A program made the position numbers and the translations under genes. Under the pieces are notes generated by a model. That model saw nothing but the letters and a program-made list of their open reading frames with translations. It made no database searches and was not told where the DNA came from. A DNA stretch of 64,000 bases from Earliella scabrosa (Eukaryota > Basidiomycota > Agaricomycetes > Polyporales > Polyporaceae): NCBI GenBank assembly GCA_022605405.1, contig JABYQQ010000010.1:1488001-1552000 (forward strand). The letters are read 5' to 3'. This document shows positions 1-11,100 of this stretch, piece by piece; the first letter of the stretch is position 1; the number at the start of each line of letters is the position of its first letter.

Positions 1-2110
1 CAGCGTCGACAGTTCGTGCACCGGACCAAGCCACATCCAGGAGTGGGAGGACGAAGCCCGAGTCGTAACCCGTCGGTGCTTGCATGCTGGTGTTGGCGAC
101 GACGACTCGTCCATCTGACCAACCGGCCGAGCGGTGTGTACCGCTGGCTGGAGCTGGAGGACGAAGCCTGAGCCGAGACACGCGTGCTGCGCATCGACTG
201 CTCGCGACGACCATCCACGACGCACTCACGGTCGCCTCGTCCATGGCCCTGGTGAGTGCTCATCCGCCAGAGGAACTGATGCTCATTCCCCGTCACTATC
301 CGGCGAAGACGGCTCGTCCATCCGACCAACCGACCGAGCGTGGTGTCCCGCTGGCTGGAGTTGGAGGACGTAGCCTGAGCCGCTCTCTTTACACGCTACC
401 CATGATCTACACACACTTGGTTAGATAGGCTCAATATATCTCTCGCCCTTGCGCGATCGATCAGCCACCGAGATCGTCGATCGGACTGACCGGATAGGCG
501 TGGTGTGCGACCGCCTGGAGGAGGAGGAGGCGCGAGACGTGACCGGCGTCGGTGGAGGTCATACGGTGAGTGCTCGACCTTCTGCCATCATGCGAGTTCT
601 GACCGTTCCTTGCTACCTCGTTCTCGCGGGTGGTGTCGGTGCCAACGGTCCGTGCAACCCAGAACGAAGCCGCTGCTTGGGGACCCGCGTCTGTGTGGAA
701 AGTCATGCGGTTAGTCCTCCTCCCTGTGCCATCGCGAGGCTCATCGTCCATCCTCCCTAGCTCTCGCCCTCACACGCGGGTGTCGGCGAGGGCTCGTCCA
801 TCTGAACAAACCTCGTCCCTCTGCCATCACGAGGCTCAACGTCCATCCTCCCTAGCTCTCGTGCTCGCATGCTGGTGTTGGCGAAGACGGCTCGTCCATC
901 TGACCAACCAGCCGAGCGGTGTATACCGCTGGCTGGAGCTGGAGGACGAAGTCTGAGCCGAGACACGCGTGCTGCTCATGGACTGCTCGCGACGACCATC
1001 CACGACGTATCGACGGAAGCCTGAGCCGGGACACGGGTGTTGCTCATCGACTGCTCGCGACGACCGTCCACGACGCACTCGCGGTCGCCTCGTCCATGGT
1101 CCTGGTGAGTGCTCATCCGCCTGTGGAGCAGATGCTCATTCCTTTCACCCTCACGCGCGGGTGTCGGCGACGACGGCTCGTCCGTCTCAACAAACCGTGG
1201 CAAAGGGCGTGCTCGTCCCTCTGCCAACACGAGGCTCATCGTCCATCCTCGCCAGCTCTCGCCCTCACACGCGGGCGTCGGCGACGACGGCTCGTCTATC
1301 TGACCAACCAGCCGAGCGGTGTATACCGCTGGCTGGAGCTGGAGGACGAAGCTGCTCATCGACTGCTCGCGACGACCATCCACGACGCACTCACGGTCGG
1401 CTCATCCATGGTCCTGGTGAGTGCTCATCCGCCAGAGGAACAGATGCTCATTCCCCGTCACTATCCGGTGACGACGGCTCGTCCATCTGACCAACCGGCC
1501 GAGGGCGTTCCGCTGGCTGGAGTTGGAGGACGTAGCCTGAGCCGGGGCTAGTCTCTCTTCACACGACACCCGTGACGTACTCTCGCCCTTGCGCGATCGA
1601 CCAGCCACCGAGATCGTTGATCGGACTGACCGGATAGGCGTGGTGTGCGACCGCCTGGAGGAGGAGGAGGCGCGAGCCGTGACCGGCGTCGGTGGAGGAG
1701 TTCATCCGGTGAGTCCTCGTCCTTCTGTCATCGTGCGAGTTCTGACCGTTACTTGCTGCCTCGTTCTCGCGGGTGGTGTCGGTGTCAACGGTCCGTGCAA
1801 CGAACCAGAACGAAGCCGCTGCTTGGGGACTCGCGTCTGTGTGGAAAGTCATGCGGTTAGTCCTCCTCCCTGTGCCATCGCGAGGCTCATCGTCCATCCT
1901 CCCTAGCTCTCGTGCTCCCATGCGGGGGTCGGCGACGACGGCTCGTCTATCTGACCAACCAGCCGAGCGGTGTATACCGCTGGCTGGAGCTGGAGGACGA
2001 AGCCTGGGCCGAGACACGCGTGCTGCCCATCGACTGCTCGCGACGACCATCCACGACGCACTGACGGTCGCCTCACGCGCGGGTGTCGGCAGACTGGATC
2101 AGCTCCAATG
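1..2110. repeat. GC-rich composite repeat, block 1
   Basis: This is a block of non-coding, GC-rich repeat built from related segments of about 100-250 bp. Recurring core phrases include GCTGGCTGGAGCTGGAGGA, CATCCACGACGCACTC and CCTGGTGAGTGCTCATCC. The same segments recur within the block (near 90-300, 880-1130, 1280-1470 and 1930-2080) and in two other blocks of the window. Positions 1 to about 952 match 23,112 to about 24,063 without indels; I see only two substitutions (307 and 322). Several reading frames on both strands are open, which follows from the base composition and is not evidence of coding. The block is cut by the window start, so its left edge is unknown. I do not recognise it as a named element. 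Confidence 0.9.
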
Positions 2111-2254
2111 ACCCCGAGCGGTGCGCCTACCACAACAAGTATGCTCAACGCGTAGATCATCGTAACCCTGGCACGACCTCCAGCCCGACAGTGTCGAACC
2201 GTTCAACGTTTGCAGACGGGCTCGGCACATCGTTCTATATGTGACGCTCACCGT

Positions 2255-2857
2255 TCAGAGCACGGCGAGACTGCTTCCGTGTGTGATGGAAGAGTAGCTA
2301 TGTAGTATGATCTGGTACGTAGGACGGCTGTATGTATAAGATGCAATGCACAAGATGGATATACACGACAAGACGGGAAAGGATTGCCACATTGCGATAG
2401 CAAGTTGTAACACGCTCGGGTCCAGAACGCCTGCCAACAGGGAGCCAAGAAAATGATGACAATGACGATGGCGAACTATGGCTGGTGATTTTTACCATGA
2501 AGCTGTCGCACAAGACTCACCAGCTTCAGCAGCCTCTGGCGCGAGGGGCATGACAGCGTCGACCTCCATGTTGCCCTCGTCTAGATCAGCAGCGTCAAAC
2601 TTCGCCTCGCACAGGGCCCGCTTGAGCTCTGCGCGAAGACAAGCATAACGCCGGTATTCCAGTGTGCTCTGGAGCTCAAACGCACTGTGGACCATCTGTT
2701 CTAGCCTCGTGATCTCTCTCGAGATCGGCTCCAACTTTGGGGAAGGAGGCATGTCTCTAAGAACGCCGGCTTCGATCTTCCACCCGGCCCTTGGGTAGGC
2801 CGTCGGACAACATTCGCCAGCTGCCCATGGCAGCATGGGCTCGGATTGGTTGTACAA
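2255..2857 (-). CDS. Small single-pass membrane protein, uncharacterised
   Basis: Two exons can be read: 2521-2857 and 2430 down to 2255, joined by a GTGAGT...GCAG intron of 90 nt with matching phase, giving about 170 residues. The N-terminal part is hydrophilic with a helical stretch around LQSTLEYRRYACLRAELKRA. The second exon supplies a hydrophobic segment (about residues 120-145, LQLAIAMWQSFPVLSCISIL), likely a membrane anchor. The helical stretch faintly resembles the one in the gene at 17,486-18,304, so they may share a family. The start is the first ATG of the open frame. More exons may lie upstream: 3047-3364 on the same strand has a plausible exon (GGSLAQNSRLTIVAGAMNL) followed by a donor. 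The function is not recognised. Confidence 0.5.
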
Positions 2858-3911
2858 TGTGCTATGTCATCGCGTTAGCCATCTCCCACGCGACAACATA
2901 TCAGATATACACATACTACATTGCACGTAGAAATGTTAATCGCCGCTGGCGGAGGGTTTGAAGTGCAAATGTAGGACGGCGAATATCACTTGAAATTCTT
3001 ACACCGTCAGGTGATCCCGATACCGCACGCTTACGGTGAATATCCCCTACGATGTCGAAGTCTGTCGACATGTCCAAAGTTGTGGTGCCTTGTGTGCGTC
3101 AGTCAGTCCATCAAGCTTGGTGTTGCGCGCTCGTGAAGACGTACGTAGTGCCGAGACGGGGATGTCATCCATCGCGATGTCGATGCCTTCTTCACCTTCA
3201 GTCATGATATTGCGGTGAGACTTCATGAAACCCAACAATGCACATCTACACGAGCGGTGGAACATACCGAGATTCATTGCGCCAGCCACGATCGTAAGCC
3301 TTGAATTCTGAGCAAGACTGCCTCCAACACCTGCATGACCAGGAAGGTTGGGTGGACGCGTCATCTTGTTTACCGACAGTGTCGTCTCCGTTCACTGAGG
3401 CGTGTGAGCGGACAGCGAGTTGACGACCAAGGTTCGGGTAGCGTTCTGCATCACCAGTGGTATCGTTAGCAGTGGCCGGGCAATATACGTCTACCCCTCC
3501 ACGCAGTGCACGTCTACTGAACGGCGGCAGCAGGCAACGTTGAGCAGCATGCAGAGTCCCAAAGGGACCAGGTCCATGAAGCCTTCGATAACACTTACAA
3601 GTTGAAGTATATGCACGTTCTCTATCCCGCCTTTAAGTGACCCAAGTTACCGGAGCCCACGGAGGAATACGTTTGAAGCTACAGTTTTGAGATATAGAGC
3701 GACTCGAGGCATGCGCAGAGAGAGCTGTGTGCTTGTGTTGCACCTATATATATATAAGATACTTAGCCGCCTCCGGCGCTTCCCTCACAACTCGCGCACG
3801 ACGTGTACGACCACTACGACTTACATATCTCTACGTATACGCTCGGCTGCCACACTATAAAACATTCAATAAAACATTCAACGTATGTGTAACCAAGATT
3901 GCAACTTCAAC
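2858..3911. other. Intergenic stretch with one candidate exon
   Basis: No complete gene is seen. On the minus strand 3047-3364 reads as protein and carries a GTATGT donor, so it may be a 5' exon of the gene ending at 2255. A TATA-rich run (about 3,745-3,760) lies near the 3' end of the SUN gene. The rest shows no recognisable signal. Confidence 0.4.
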
Positions 3912-4862
3912 TCATTGTGTGTATAGATATAGGTCGTGTATACAGATCGACTCTGCGCCCCAATTGTTAACAACCTGCACCACCAACACTCCGAAGCGAA
4001 CATCCACCCCATTCATCAAAGATGCTGAGAAGTTCTGCTTCAGCAGTTCAGCATGCGCATTGAACCGAGCCGCGGCGAGGGGAAGTAGGAGCTGATGTTC
4101 TTCATGGGATGGAAATGGTATGGGTCCAGGCAAAGCTGCAAACGCATGCTCGATCACGTCTCGGCGCTGACTCAATTTGAGATGATAGTCTTCCTGATGG
4201 TCGACGATACCCCAGAGAACTATGTCTCGAGGTGCACATGATGGAACGGGATTGGATGCGCTCGACTGAACCCATATGCCGAAAGTGGCGATAGAGGATG
4301 AATATGGGAGTAATATTCCGATTTGTCCGGAGCGTGTGCTGACGACCCATTCTAGTCCGATGCTTGGATCGTAAGGAGTGCCGCCCCCGGTGTTGACTGT
4401 GTTGCGATTACTTCCGAAACCCCACCGACTCCCTCCAGTTGTCAATCCAGGTGGGACCGTCAAAGGTTCAATGATGGTGAGCCCCGTCAACAATGTTAGA
4501 CGTGCGGGGTGGGAGATCGTCGAGTGGGAGTTTGCGACATCGCGCATTCTGGTATAGATCGCAAGGCCAATCGGCGACGAGCAGATGTCTCCCATGCAGG
4601 CAATCGCGCATGCTATACCAACAATGAGGCAGATGGACAGAAACCACGACAAGCCGACAACGCATTTGTGCCGTGGTTTCCGTTCATCTTGCACTGTCCC
4701 TGCATCCCCATAATCAGTATCATACGCCAGCGACGTCTCTTTCGACAGACCATTGCGATTATTGTAATGCGGATGCTGGCATGCTGGATGCAAAAGTTGA
4801 GGAAATACATCTGAGGGTTGCTCTGCAAAGAAATTGTCCGGCTGATATCGTTCGCCGGGCAT
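3912..4862 (-). CDS. SUN-domain membrane protein
   Basis: A 316-residue protein in one open frame. The first 65 residues are hydrophilic. A strong hydrophobic segment follows (about 68-90, LSWFLSICLIVGIACAIAC). The C-terminal half has the hallmarks of a SUN domain: the core APRDIVLWGIVDH near residue 210 and the closing strand VVQVVNNWGAESICIHDL, which parallels the canonical 'ExxxNWG...TCIYRFRVHG' end. SUN proteins sit in the nuclear envelope or the cell periphery and bind partners through this domain; which applies here cannot be read from sequence. The coiled coil between membrane segment and SUN domain is short or missing, so the protein is small for the family. A decayed second SUN gene lies at 14.3-15.1 kb. 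The start is the first ATG after an in-frame stop. Confidence 0.75.
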   Translation of the reverse strand: MPGERYQPDNFFAEQPSDVFPQLLHPACQHPHYNNRNGLSKETSLAYDTDYGDAGTVQDERKPRHKCVVGLSWFLSICLIVGIACAIACMGDICSSPIGLAIYTRMRDVANSHSTISHPARLTLLTGLTIIEPLTVPPGLTTGGSRWGFGSNRNTVNTGGGTPYDPSIGLEWVVSTRSGQIGILLPYSSSIATFGIWVQSSASNPVPSCAPRDIVLWGIVDHQEDYHLKLSQRRDVIEHAFAALPGPIPFPSHEEHQLLLPLAAARFNAHAELLKQNFSASLMNGVDVRFGVLVVQVVNNWGAESICIHDLYLYTQ

Positions 4863-5250
4863 GGTTATGATTGATCTCGAGAGAAGGTCAAGAGATCACT
4901 CAGCATCTAAATAGTTTCGGATACTACCGGGACAAAGCAGCATCAACATGGGACTGATTGAACAGAATGTTCAGTCGAGCCCCGCCAACGATGACTACGC
5001 ACAGCTACGCACACGCGTGAGTATGCCTCCGGCATCAATGCATCCTCCCACGGCTCCCGCATGTCTATTGTTCTTATTCCATTGTTCTATTCATGTTCGT
5101 TGGGTCACTTGACAAGTTGAAACATACTGAAGGACTTGGCAACCGATCGTATCACTTACATATGTTCGAGCCACCACTCGGGACCATGGCCACGGGTTCG
5201 CTTGCCTCCGAACCAACCGTAGCTATTCTTCACAATACCTCTCCAGTCCT

Positions 5251-6189
5251 ATGTCTTTTCAGCGACCTCGTCGACTTCCTCCAGCGCGATGTTTTGCCGT
5301 CATCCGGATGGACCCAATCGCCATGGTCGAGCATCTTGGCGATGAAGGTGCTCGCAGAGCAGCAATGGCCATGCGACCTAAGAAATACCTTGTTTATCTC
5401 GAATATGTGAGGACAGCTTTATGACTGTGTCTCCCCATGGAATAATCTTGGCACAGCCGCAGGATCTCGCTATGCCAGATAGCGAATGGTGTCGATATCG
5501 AGTCAGCCCGATCGCGACCACGCTGCGTCCAGCCGTTCTCAGACAAGGGATCATGCCAGACATGGTCATACCCATTGCTCCCCATACGGCCCCGTGTCCT
5601 CAACGTGATTGTGTTGTGTCCACACCAACTTTCCCATTCACAAATTGTTACTTCTGGCTCGAAAGTCGGATGTTCTTGCGAGTTCGGGTGAGCCGTACCA
5701 ATCGTTACACAACGGACCGTTCGTATATGTTGGATATACCGCAACACTTGGCCCGCGAGGACGGCTTCGGAGAAGACTACGCTCGCATCAGCCGGTTCCA
5801 GAAAGATATGGTACAATCTGCCACCCATACGCAGGTTGATTCTTCGGAGTTGGAGACTACTAGTGACACTGTTCACGATCACGATAGCTCCTCACCAGTG
5901 ATGGACCAGTCGTGTTCAGCCCTTGTCCGCCCTCCTACCATTAAGGAGCTCGTGTCTACGGATTTGTTCGGATGGGACTATAACCCAGCAACTCAATACA
6001 TCCCCCTTGTCGATCTATGGCTTGAGATTGATGACCATTTGGCAGCCGACAGTATCCCAAGTCCCGTCGAGTTATGGCGCGAACAAGCCATGATGCATAA
6101 GTGAGTCACTGCTCCTGAACTTGGATTTCGTTCACTCACACCTGGACAGTATACTTCGGAATGCGCTCCAGGGGGGTCATGATGCATGA
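5251..6189 (+). CDS. Uncharacterised three-exon gene
   Basis: Exons 5251-5406, 5463-6100 and 6150-6189 join with GTGAGG...CAG and GTGAGT...CAG introns of 56 and 49 nt in consistent phase, giving 277 residues. The start MSFQRPRRLPPARCF is chosen because this frame alone splices cleanly into the long second exon. That exon holds a hydrophobic, aromatic stretch (FPFTNCYFWLESRMFLRVRV) and an acidic, serine-rich middle. The end of the protein reads MMHNILRNALQGGHDA. I recognise no catalytic domain. The stretch 'NCYxW....RVRV' reminds me of lineage-specific agaricomycete proteins of unknown function. It is transcribed away from the SUN gene. Confidence 0.6.
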
Positions 6190-6496
6190 TCGCAAGTCAG
6201 ACACTGAACCAGTACGTACCACTATGAGAGCTTCCTTCGAACCTCGCTCGTCTGACGGATGAATTAATCACGTTAGCGAGTCAAGCTGGGATCCGGAGTA
6301 GCCTCCTTCGATTGCCGTGACGCCGCGACGAGGACTTACGGTCGAGACATGGCTGTCCTTTCCATGATATGAATAGTCACCTACCAGGGACCCTTGTGAT
6401 AGATGTCCGTTCGAAGTCGATCAGCTCATGAATCATCCGGACTGCATCGATTTGTTGCCAGCCCGCGCGGACCACATACTGTAGCTGATAGTCAGA

Positions 6497-8557
6497 CTAG
6501 TCAAATGAAATATCCTCCAGCTCTCCAAACAACCGCCGCGGCTCGTATTCATCAGTCGACCGCTTGCCAGTAGTACTCGTCGTCGCGATCCTCGTCGGCA
6601 GCGGTAGGTTCTGCAGAGCCTGTGGTGCGGCTCGGGAGGACACTGACTGAAGGGGACCAAGCGAGGTCTGTCGACGGCGGCGCTGCAGCTGAATGAACAG
6701 CTTGTTGTACTCGGCAAGCGGCTCGTTGAGCTGCACAAGGCCCACGTTAATAACGTTGGGAAACTCGGCGTCCTTCACGCCATTCAAGATGCGACCGACG
6801 AGGAACCACGGAGTGCCTCAAAGTCCCTGTCGAGGGGTGGTCAGAGTGCATGACAACCTCGGTGAAATAGAGCGCACCTTTGTCCAGAAATCATTGTACT
6901 CCTGCATGAGATCGACTGGCACGCAGGCGTCGGGTTTCCCCGTCTGATTGACGAGCCAGTTCTTGACGATGATGTTGCTAGCACGAGAGCGTCAGCGGAG
7001 CGGAGAGACAAATAAACATATTGGGAGACGCGCCGGATGCTCTGACATGCGTCAGGTTGTGAACGAGATGGCATCGGATGCGCATACGTGTCACGTCCCA
7101 TTCCCCAAGTACAATGCGCCCCGAGCATCCTCCTTCGATGGCGTCAGTGAAGTCGCGGAGGATAAGTGCATCGCGCAGGAAGAGGGCCAGCTCCGCCCTT
7201 GCAGAATCTTTCGGCATAAACGTCAAAAGCGGGGTCCTCGTAGGCTTTGTGCAGACGTTAAGCAAGCCCAGAGGCTCGGGCACGTCAATGTCGTCGACGC
7301 ATGTTACCTCTTGCAGACAGACAGGGGCGCAACGTGGAGGACGAGGTCGCGGGAGGTACGATATGGAGGAAGGGAACTGAGAACGTCCGGTTTGCGGTCG
7401 AGGAGGATGTTGAAAAAAGAGAGCGTAGCGGAATTGCGCGCACCATTTCGGGATCTTGAAAGTGTGTCTCAATTTACCAGCGCCACCTGGTGGTGGAACA
7501 GGCCAGGTCCGAACACCGCATAAGCGTACGAGTTCGCGAGCGTGTCGTGCCCCGCGCGGTTGAAGAGGGTTCGGAGGCGCGAGATGGAGAGTTGGTCACC
7601 AAAAACAGGACGTACGGTGTCGGTGAAGGCAGGATTGGAGGTGTCAAAGTTGAGCTCCCGGGCGATGGATTTCGGTCTGTACTCGGTCTGGTGCAGTGGG
7701 ATGCCGTCGTAGACGTCTGGCCCGAGGCAGGCGTCGACGTCTTCACCGAAGCGGGCGAATGCGGGGGAGTGTGTCACAAGCTCGCGCAAGAGCGCATGTT
7801 CAAGCGAGCGTTGAAAGAGTGCGGCCTCCTCCGGTCAATGAACGATGTCCTCGACCGAGAGAGGCGGGGCTTGGTTTATAGAGCGGGGGGGTCGGCAATT
7901 TTCATGTCCTCTGAGAGTCCTTGCGGCACATTCGGCGATGCGGAACATCATGTTGATGTCCTTGTATACATGGCCACATGCACGGGTGTGCGCGCGGCGA
8001 CAAGCTGTAGAGCGACAGTATTCGCAGAGACGTCGGAGGAGCAGAGCAGCGATGCGGCTCACCGCGGGCGAGGCGCCTGTTGGTTCTCGCGCGCGCGCCA
8101 GCGATATTCGCTCAAGCCTCACTGGCAGTCTTGCTCAGGTCTTCTTCAACTTGCTCCTTTGGCCATGGCTTCACAACAATCCGGTCTGCGCTCTCAGCCC
8201 GATATCGTCCTGCAAGTCCACTACCTCAGACAACAGGTCGCTGTCATCATCGGTAAGCTCGCTACCAACGTCGGAGTCCTCGGCTGTGTCCTAATCAGAG
8301 GTCCAGTCGGGGTCGTCCTCATCCTCTCCCTGCTCCTACCACCTCCTCATTTCGGCCTGTGCTGCGCAGAGACGGAATCCAGGACCTCGCCGAGTGGTGG
8401 TGCTCTGTGCGATGGTAGGATAGCTGCTGCGGAATCCAAAGCGATGGAGCACGGAGATGAGCTGGCGTTTCACGCCTGATGCGCACAGGTAGAGTGCCAT
8501 GACGTCTTTCACGAGACTGTTGTTTTGACTTTGCTCACCTAGGAGCTCGGTTGCCAC
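6497..8557 (-). pseudogene. DUF6589-type protein, probably decayed
   Basis: The minus strand carries pieces of the agaricomycete DUF6589 family in the right order. Near 8,550-8,400 is the N-terminal signature VKDVMALYLCASGVKRQLIS followed by HRFGFRSSYPTIAQ. Then come FNRAGHDTLANSYAYAVFGPGL (7,469-7,789 frame, quoted in part) and ALILRDFTDAIEGGCSGRIV (about 7,150). The clearest motif is NWLVNQTGKPDACVPVDLMQ near 6,930, the 'NWLVN.TGKP' block, before a GTGCGC donor. The last part (6,497-6,787) is an arginine-rich tail. These pieces sit in different frames and not all joins are explained by good introns, so I call it decayed. The family's role is unknown; it is abundant and patchy in these genomes and may derive from mobile DNA. 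It is head to head with the helicase relic at 9.5 kb. Confidence 0.6.
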
Positions 8558-9479
8558 AAAGCCAATGCACTATAATGATGGGACGTTAGAAGGCCGTGAG
8601 TGACATATGTGCTTCTGCTTACGGTGCCATTATTCTGTTGCTTCTTGATTGCACGCTGACGACGATCGTAGCCCACCAGCTTCTCGCCTTTGGCGCGAGG
8701 TGGTACTGAAGCAGAGCAGAATGGATATCATACCAGGACATAATGCACGGATACACAGTCGACACGCAAGTGCCAGGTCTGTAAGAGACGCCTTGGGTCA
8801 CGGCGTGGGCTTCTTGACTGACTACATGGCCCATAGCAGACCGCCCACTTGCATACTGGCTCGCGACTGCAGCTCGTCCTCGTTGGCAAGACAAGCCCTC
8901 CCAACGATCCGCGGCTCGTCGCATTTACTCGACGAAGTTATCTTGTTCCTCGAGGGTGAAAGCGTTTTCGAAGCAGCGCACCTTGGCTAAGCTGCACGAT
9001 TGGCGGCCGTGTCCAGCTAGACTTGCATATTGGCCTCTATGCCGGCACGCAAGTTGTCAACGCGGCTTCTGCTCACCCGCAGATCTCTTCGCGGCAAGTG
9101 TTTCCACCCTCGCTTGTTGTGCGGTTTCTAAAGCTTTTCTTCGTCTCACCTCCGCGTGGTCTCCCACTCGTTTGAATCCCATTGGGAACTCGGCTTGAAA
9201 CTATCCTCTGATGCGGGGTGCTCGTCACAGTCACGTTCGGTGCTGCCGGCCGCGCGCGCAAGAGTCTTGAACGCATGTTGGGCCTCAATTGGAAAACTCC
9301 GAGGAGTGGGGGATGAGGATCGTCGGCTGTTCGTGGCGTGGGTTGCAGGAGAGTCGGGCGGCTGAGGCGGCGAACATGGGCTTGAACGGAACCTGCGCGT
9401 AAAATGCGGGGACTTAGCGTGAGGAGCTTGTCAAGTTCCTTTGGCTGCATTGATCTGACGTCTTCTAGGAATATGCCGG
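8558..9479. other. Divergent interval between DUF6589 gene and helicase relic
   Basis: Minus-strand fragments such as GEKLVGYDRRQRAIKKQQNN (about 8,660-8,700), followed by a GTAAGC donor, may be upstream exons of the DUF6589-type gene. A 125-residue arginine/proline-rich open frame (9,073-9,450, minus) could be its N-terminal part. Neither is secure. The rest holds no recognisable signal. Confidence 0.3.
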
Positions 9480-11100
9480 CATAGAAATAGTTGAGAGGAG
9501 TGTGCTCGATTTGTCAGGGATATACGGAGGTACAACTAAGCGCCTATCCCTACTACGAAGGCTGCTTCGCTCCAGAAATCTGGCGTGTCTCGGCGTCCAC
9601 TCACACCCGAGGAGCTCCAAGACCTGGCCGCGAACTTGCGGGAGGCATTCAAGTGGGATTCCGATTCCAAGGACTGCCAGCTTGCAGCCGTTTAGGCGCA
9701 GATCGAGGGCGTTAACATGATTGTAATAGCTCCTACTGGTTCTAAAAGTCGGCTCTGGCAGCAAGGCCACACCTCTGGTATGGCGAGAAGTATGGCGAGA
9801 AGAAGAAATAAACACTCTCGTTCGAGGAGGAGATGCCAGAGCGACTCGCCGCCACCCCCCTGGCAACTGATCACTTTCTCGGTCAGGTTATCACATTTGA
9901 CACCCACTTCGGACTCAAGGTAATCCCACTGAACAGTAAGAACGTAAGAACGGCGCATGCTCCCCTTGGTGCTCCAGGTATGTCTCACAGCCGCACTCCC
10001 TATATGTACGACCTATCGATCGTGTAGGATATCGTCAACATGAAATATCACATCATTCTCGTCTTCCAGTCCCCCACCTTCGTTGACCGGATCCTTCGCA
10101 ATACCTCGTTCATCTCCATGTTCATTGCCGAGGCCCACTGCATCGTCCAGTTGGGAGCCGACTTCCGCACATGCTACGCACATTGGGCAATATCCGAGTC
10201 TTTCTCCTATCTGGTACGCCGGTCATCGTTGTCACTGCTACCCTCAATGCTCGTGTGCGTCGAGCGATCCACTCGAGCCTCATGTTCTCGTGGTCGGAGC
10301 GACCCAGTTGTTTGATCAACAAGGATGGCGACCGCCCCAATGTCTCCATTGTCCGTGCATATCAGTGCACCCTTAACACTGACGCCGCCCTCGACTTTCT
10401 CATTCCGATGTCCACACCCTCCCCGTCCCGTATTTCCAAGACCTACCTACGCGTGGACAACATCAACATGGGCAGCAATATCATCACCTATCTCAACTAG
10501 AGTATCGAACGCCTCCCCAGCTCAGCTCAGAGCGTCTCACTGAGTCATCCGGCCCTTCTTCAACTCGACCCTCTCATCCGAGTACCGGACACTCACTATG
10601 GCCAACTTCCGCGCAGGCACCGTCCGTCCTTGTCTGTTCTGACGCCGCCGGGATGGTACGTCCTCCCCCATTGGCTCATTCATCTCCCTACCTTGCTGAT
10701 TACGGCTTAGGGATGTAACATCACGGACATCGACCGCGTCGTTCAGTGGAAGCTTCCCGCCACCTTACGCGCGTGCGCACAGTGCCACCCGTGGCCGCAC
10801 AGTATCTCTACTCGACGCCCCGCCGACGGCGTGCAGCCGCTACTCAACCCTGAGAGTAAGGACGAGGGACTTCTGACGTTCGTTCAGTGTCACTTGTCGT
10901 CGGAAAGTGTGGGCAGAGGCTTTTAAAGCCTCGTCATCACATGTCAGGTCTTCACTCAGATTCGCCGCTGTGACATTACTCATTCTCCGTCCCATGTAGT
11001 CACTGTCGTTACTTGCTGTGATATCTGCGACCCGAGCTTGCTTGACCGCGCTCGTTCCGGCCCGATGCCTACCGCAAGAATTTCGAGCTCGAGAAAGGGC
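9480..11100 (+). pseudogene. RecQ-like DNA helicase relic
   Basis: Ordered helicase motifs appear in shifting frames. LTPEELQDLAANLREAF (about 9,600) is followed by a TAG at 9693-9695, then AQIEGVNMIVIAPTGS (degraded Walker A, lacking the GKT/GKS core). Later come a damaged DEAH box in FIAEAHCIVQLGADFR (about 10,120), SGTPVIVVTATLNARVRRAI (about 10,215) and DRPNVSIVRAYQCTLNTDAA. After a GTACGT...TTAG intron come the RecQ C-lobe pieces GCNITDIDRVVQWKLPATL (about 10,700). The cysteine motif CCDICDPSLLDRAR at about 11,014 matches the C-terminal motif often seen in agaricomycete RecQ-like genes. RecQ enzymes unwind DNA with ATP hydrolysis; this copy cannot, because of the stop, the frameshifts and the lost Walker lysine. 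Such copies are common near transposons and in subtelomeres. Confidence 0.8.

Noticed and set aside
919..1551. 210-residue open frame in the first GC-rich block, with similar frames at 24,030 and 53,203
   Set aside because: The bases are repeat units that are open in several frames on both strands; codon choice follows the repeat, and no frame is favoured across copies.
5394..5882. 162-residue minus-strand frame
   Set aside because: The plus strand carries a three-exon gene with consistent splice phases over the same bases.
7490..8479. 329-residue open frame on the plus strand
   Set aside because: It lies antisense to recognisable DUF6589 motifs on the minus strand and has no family features of its own.
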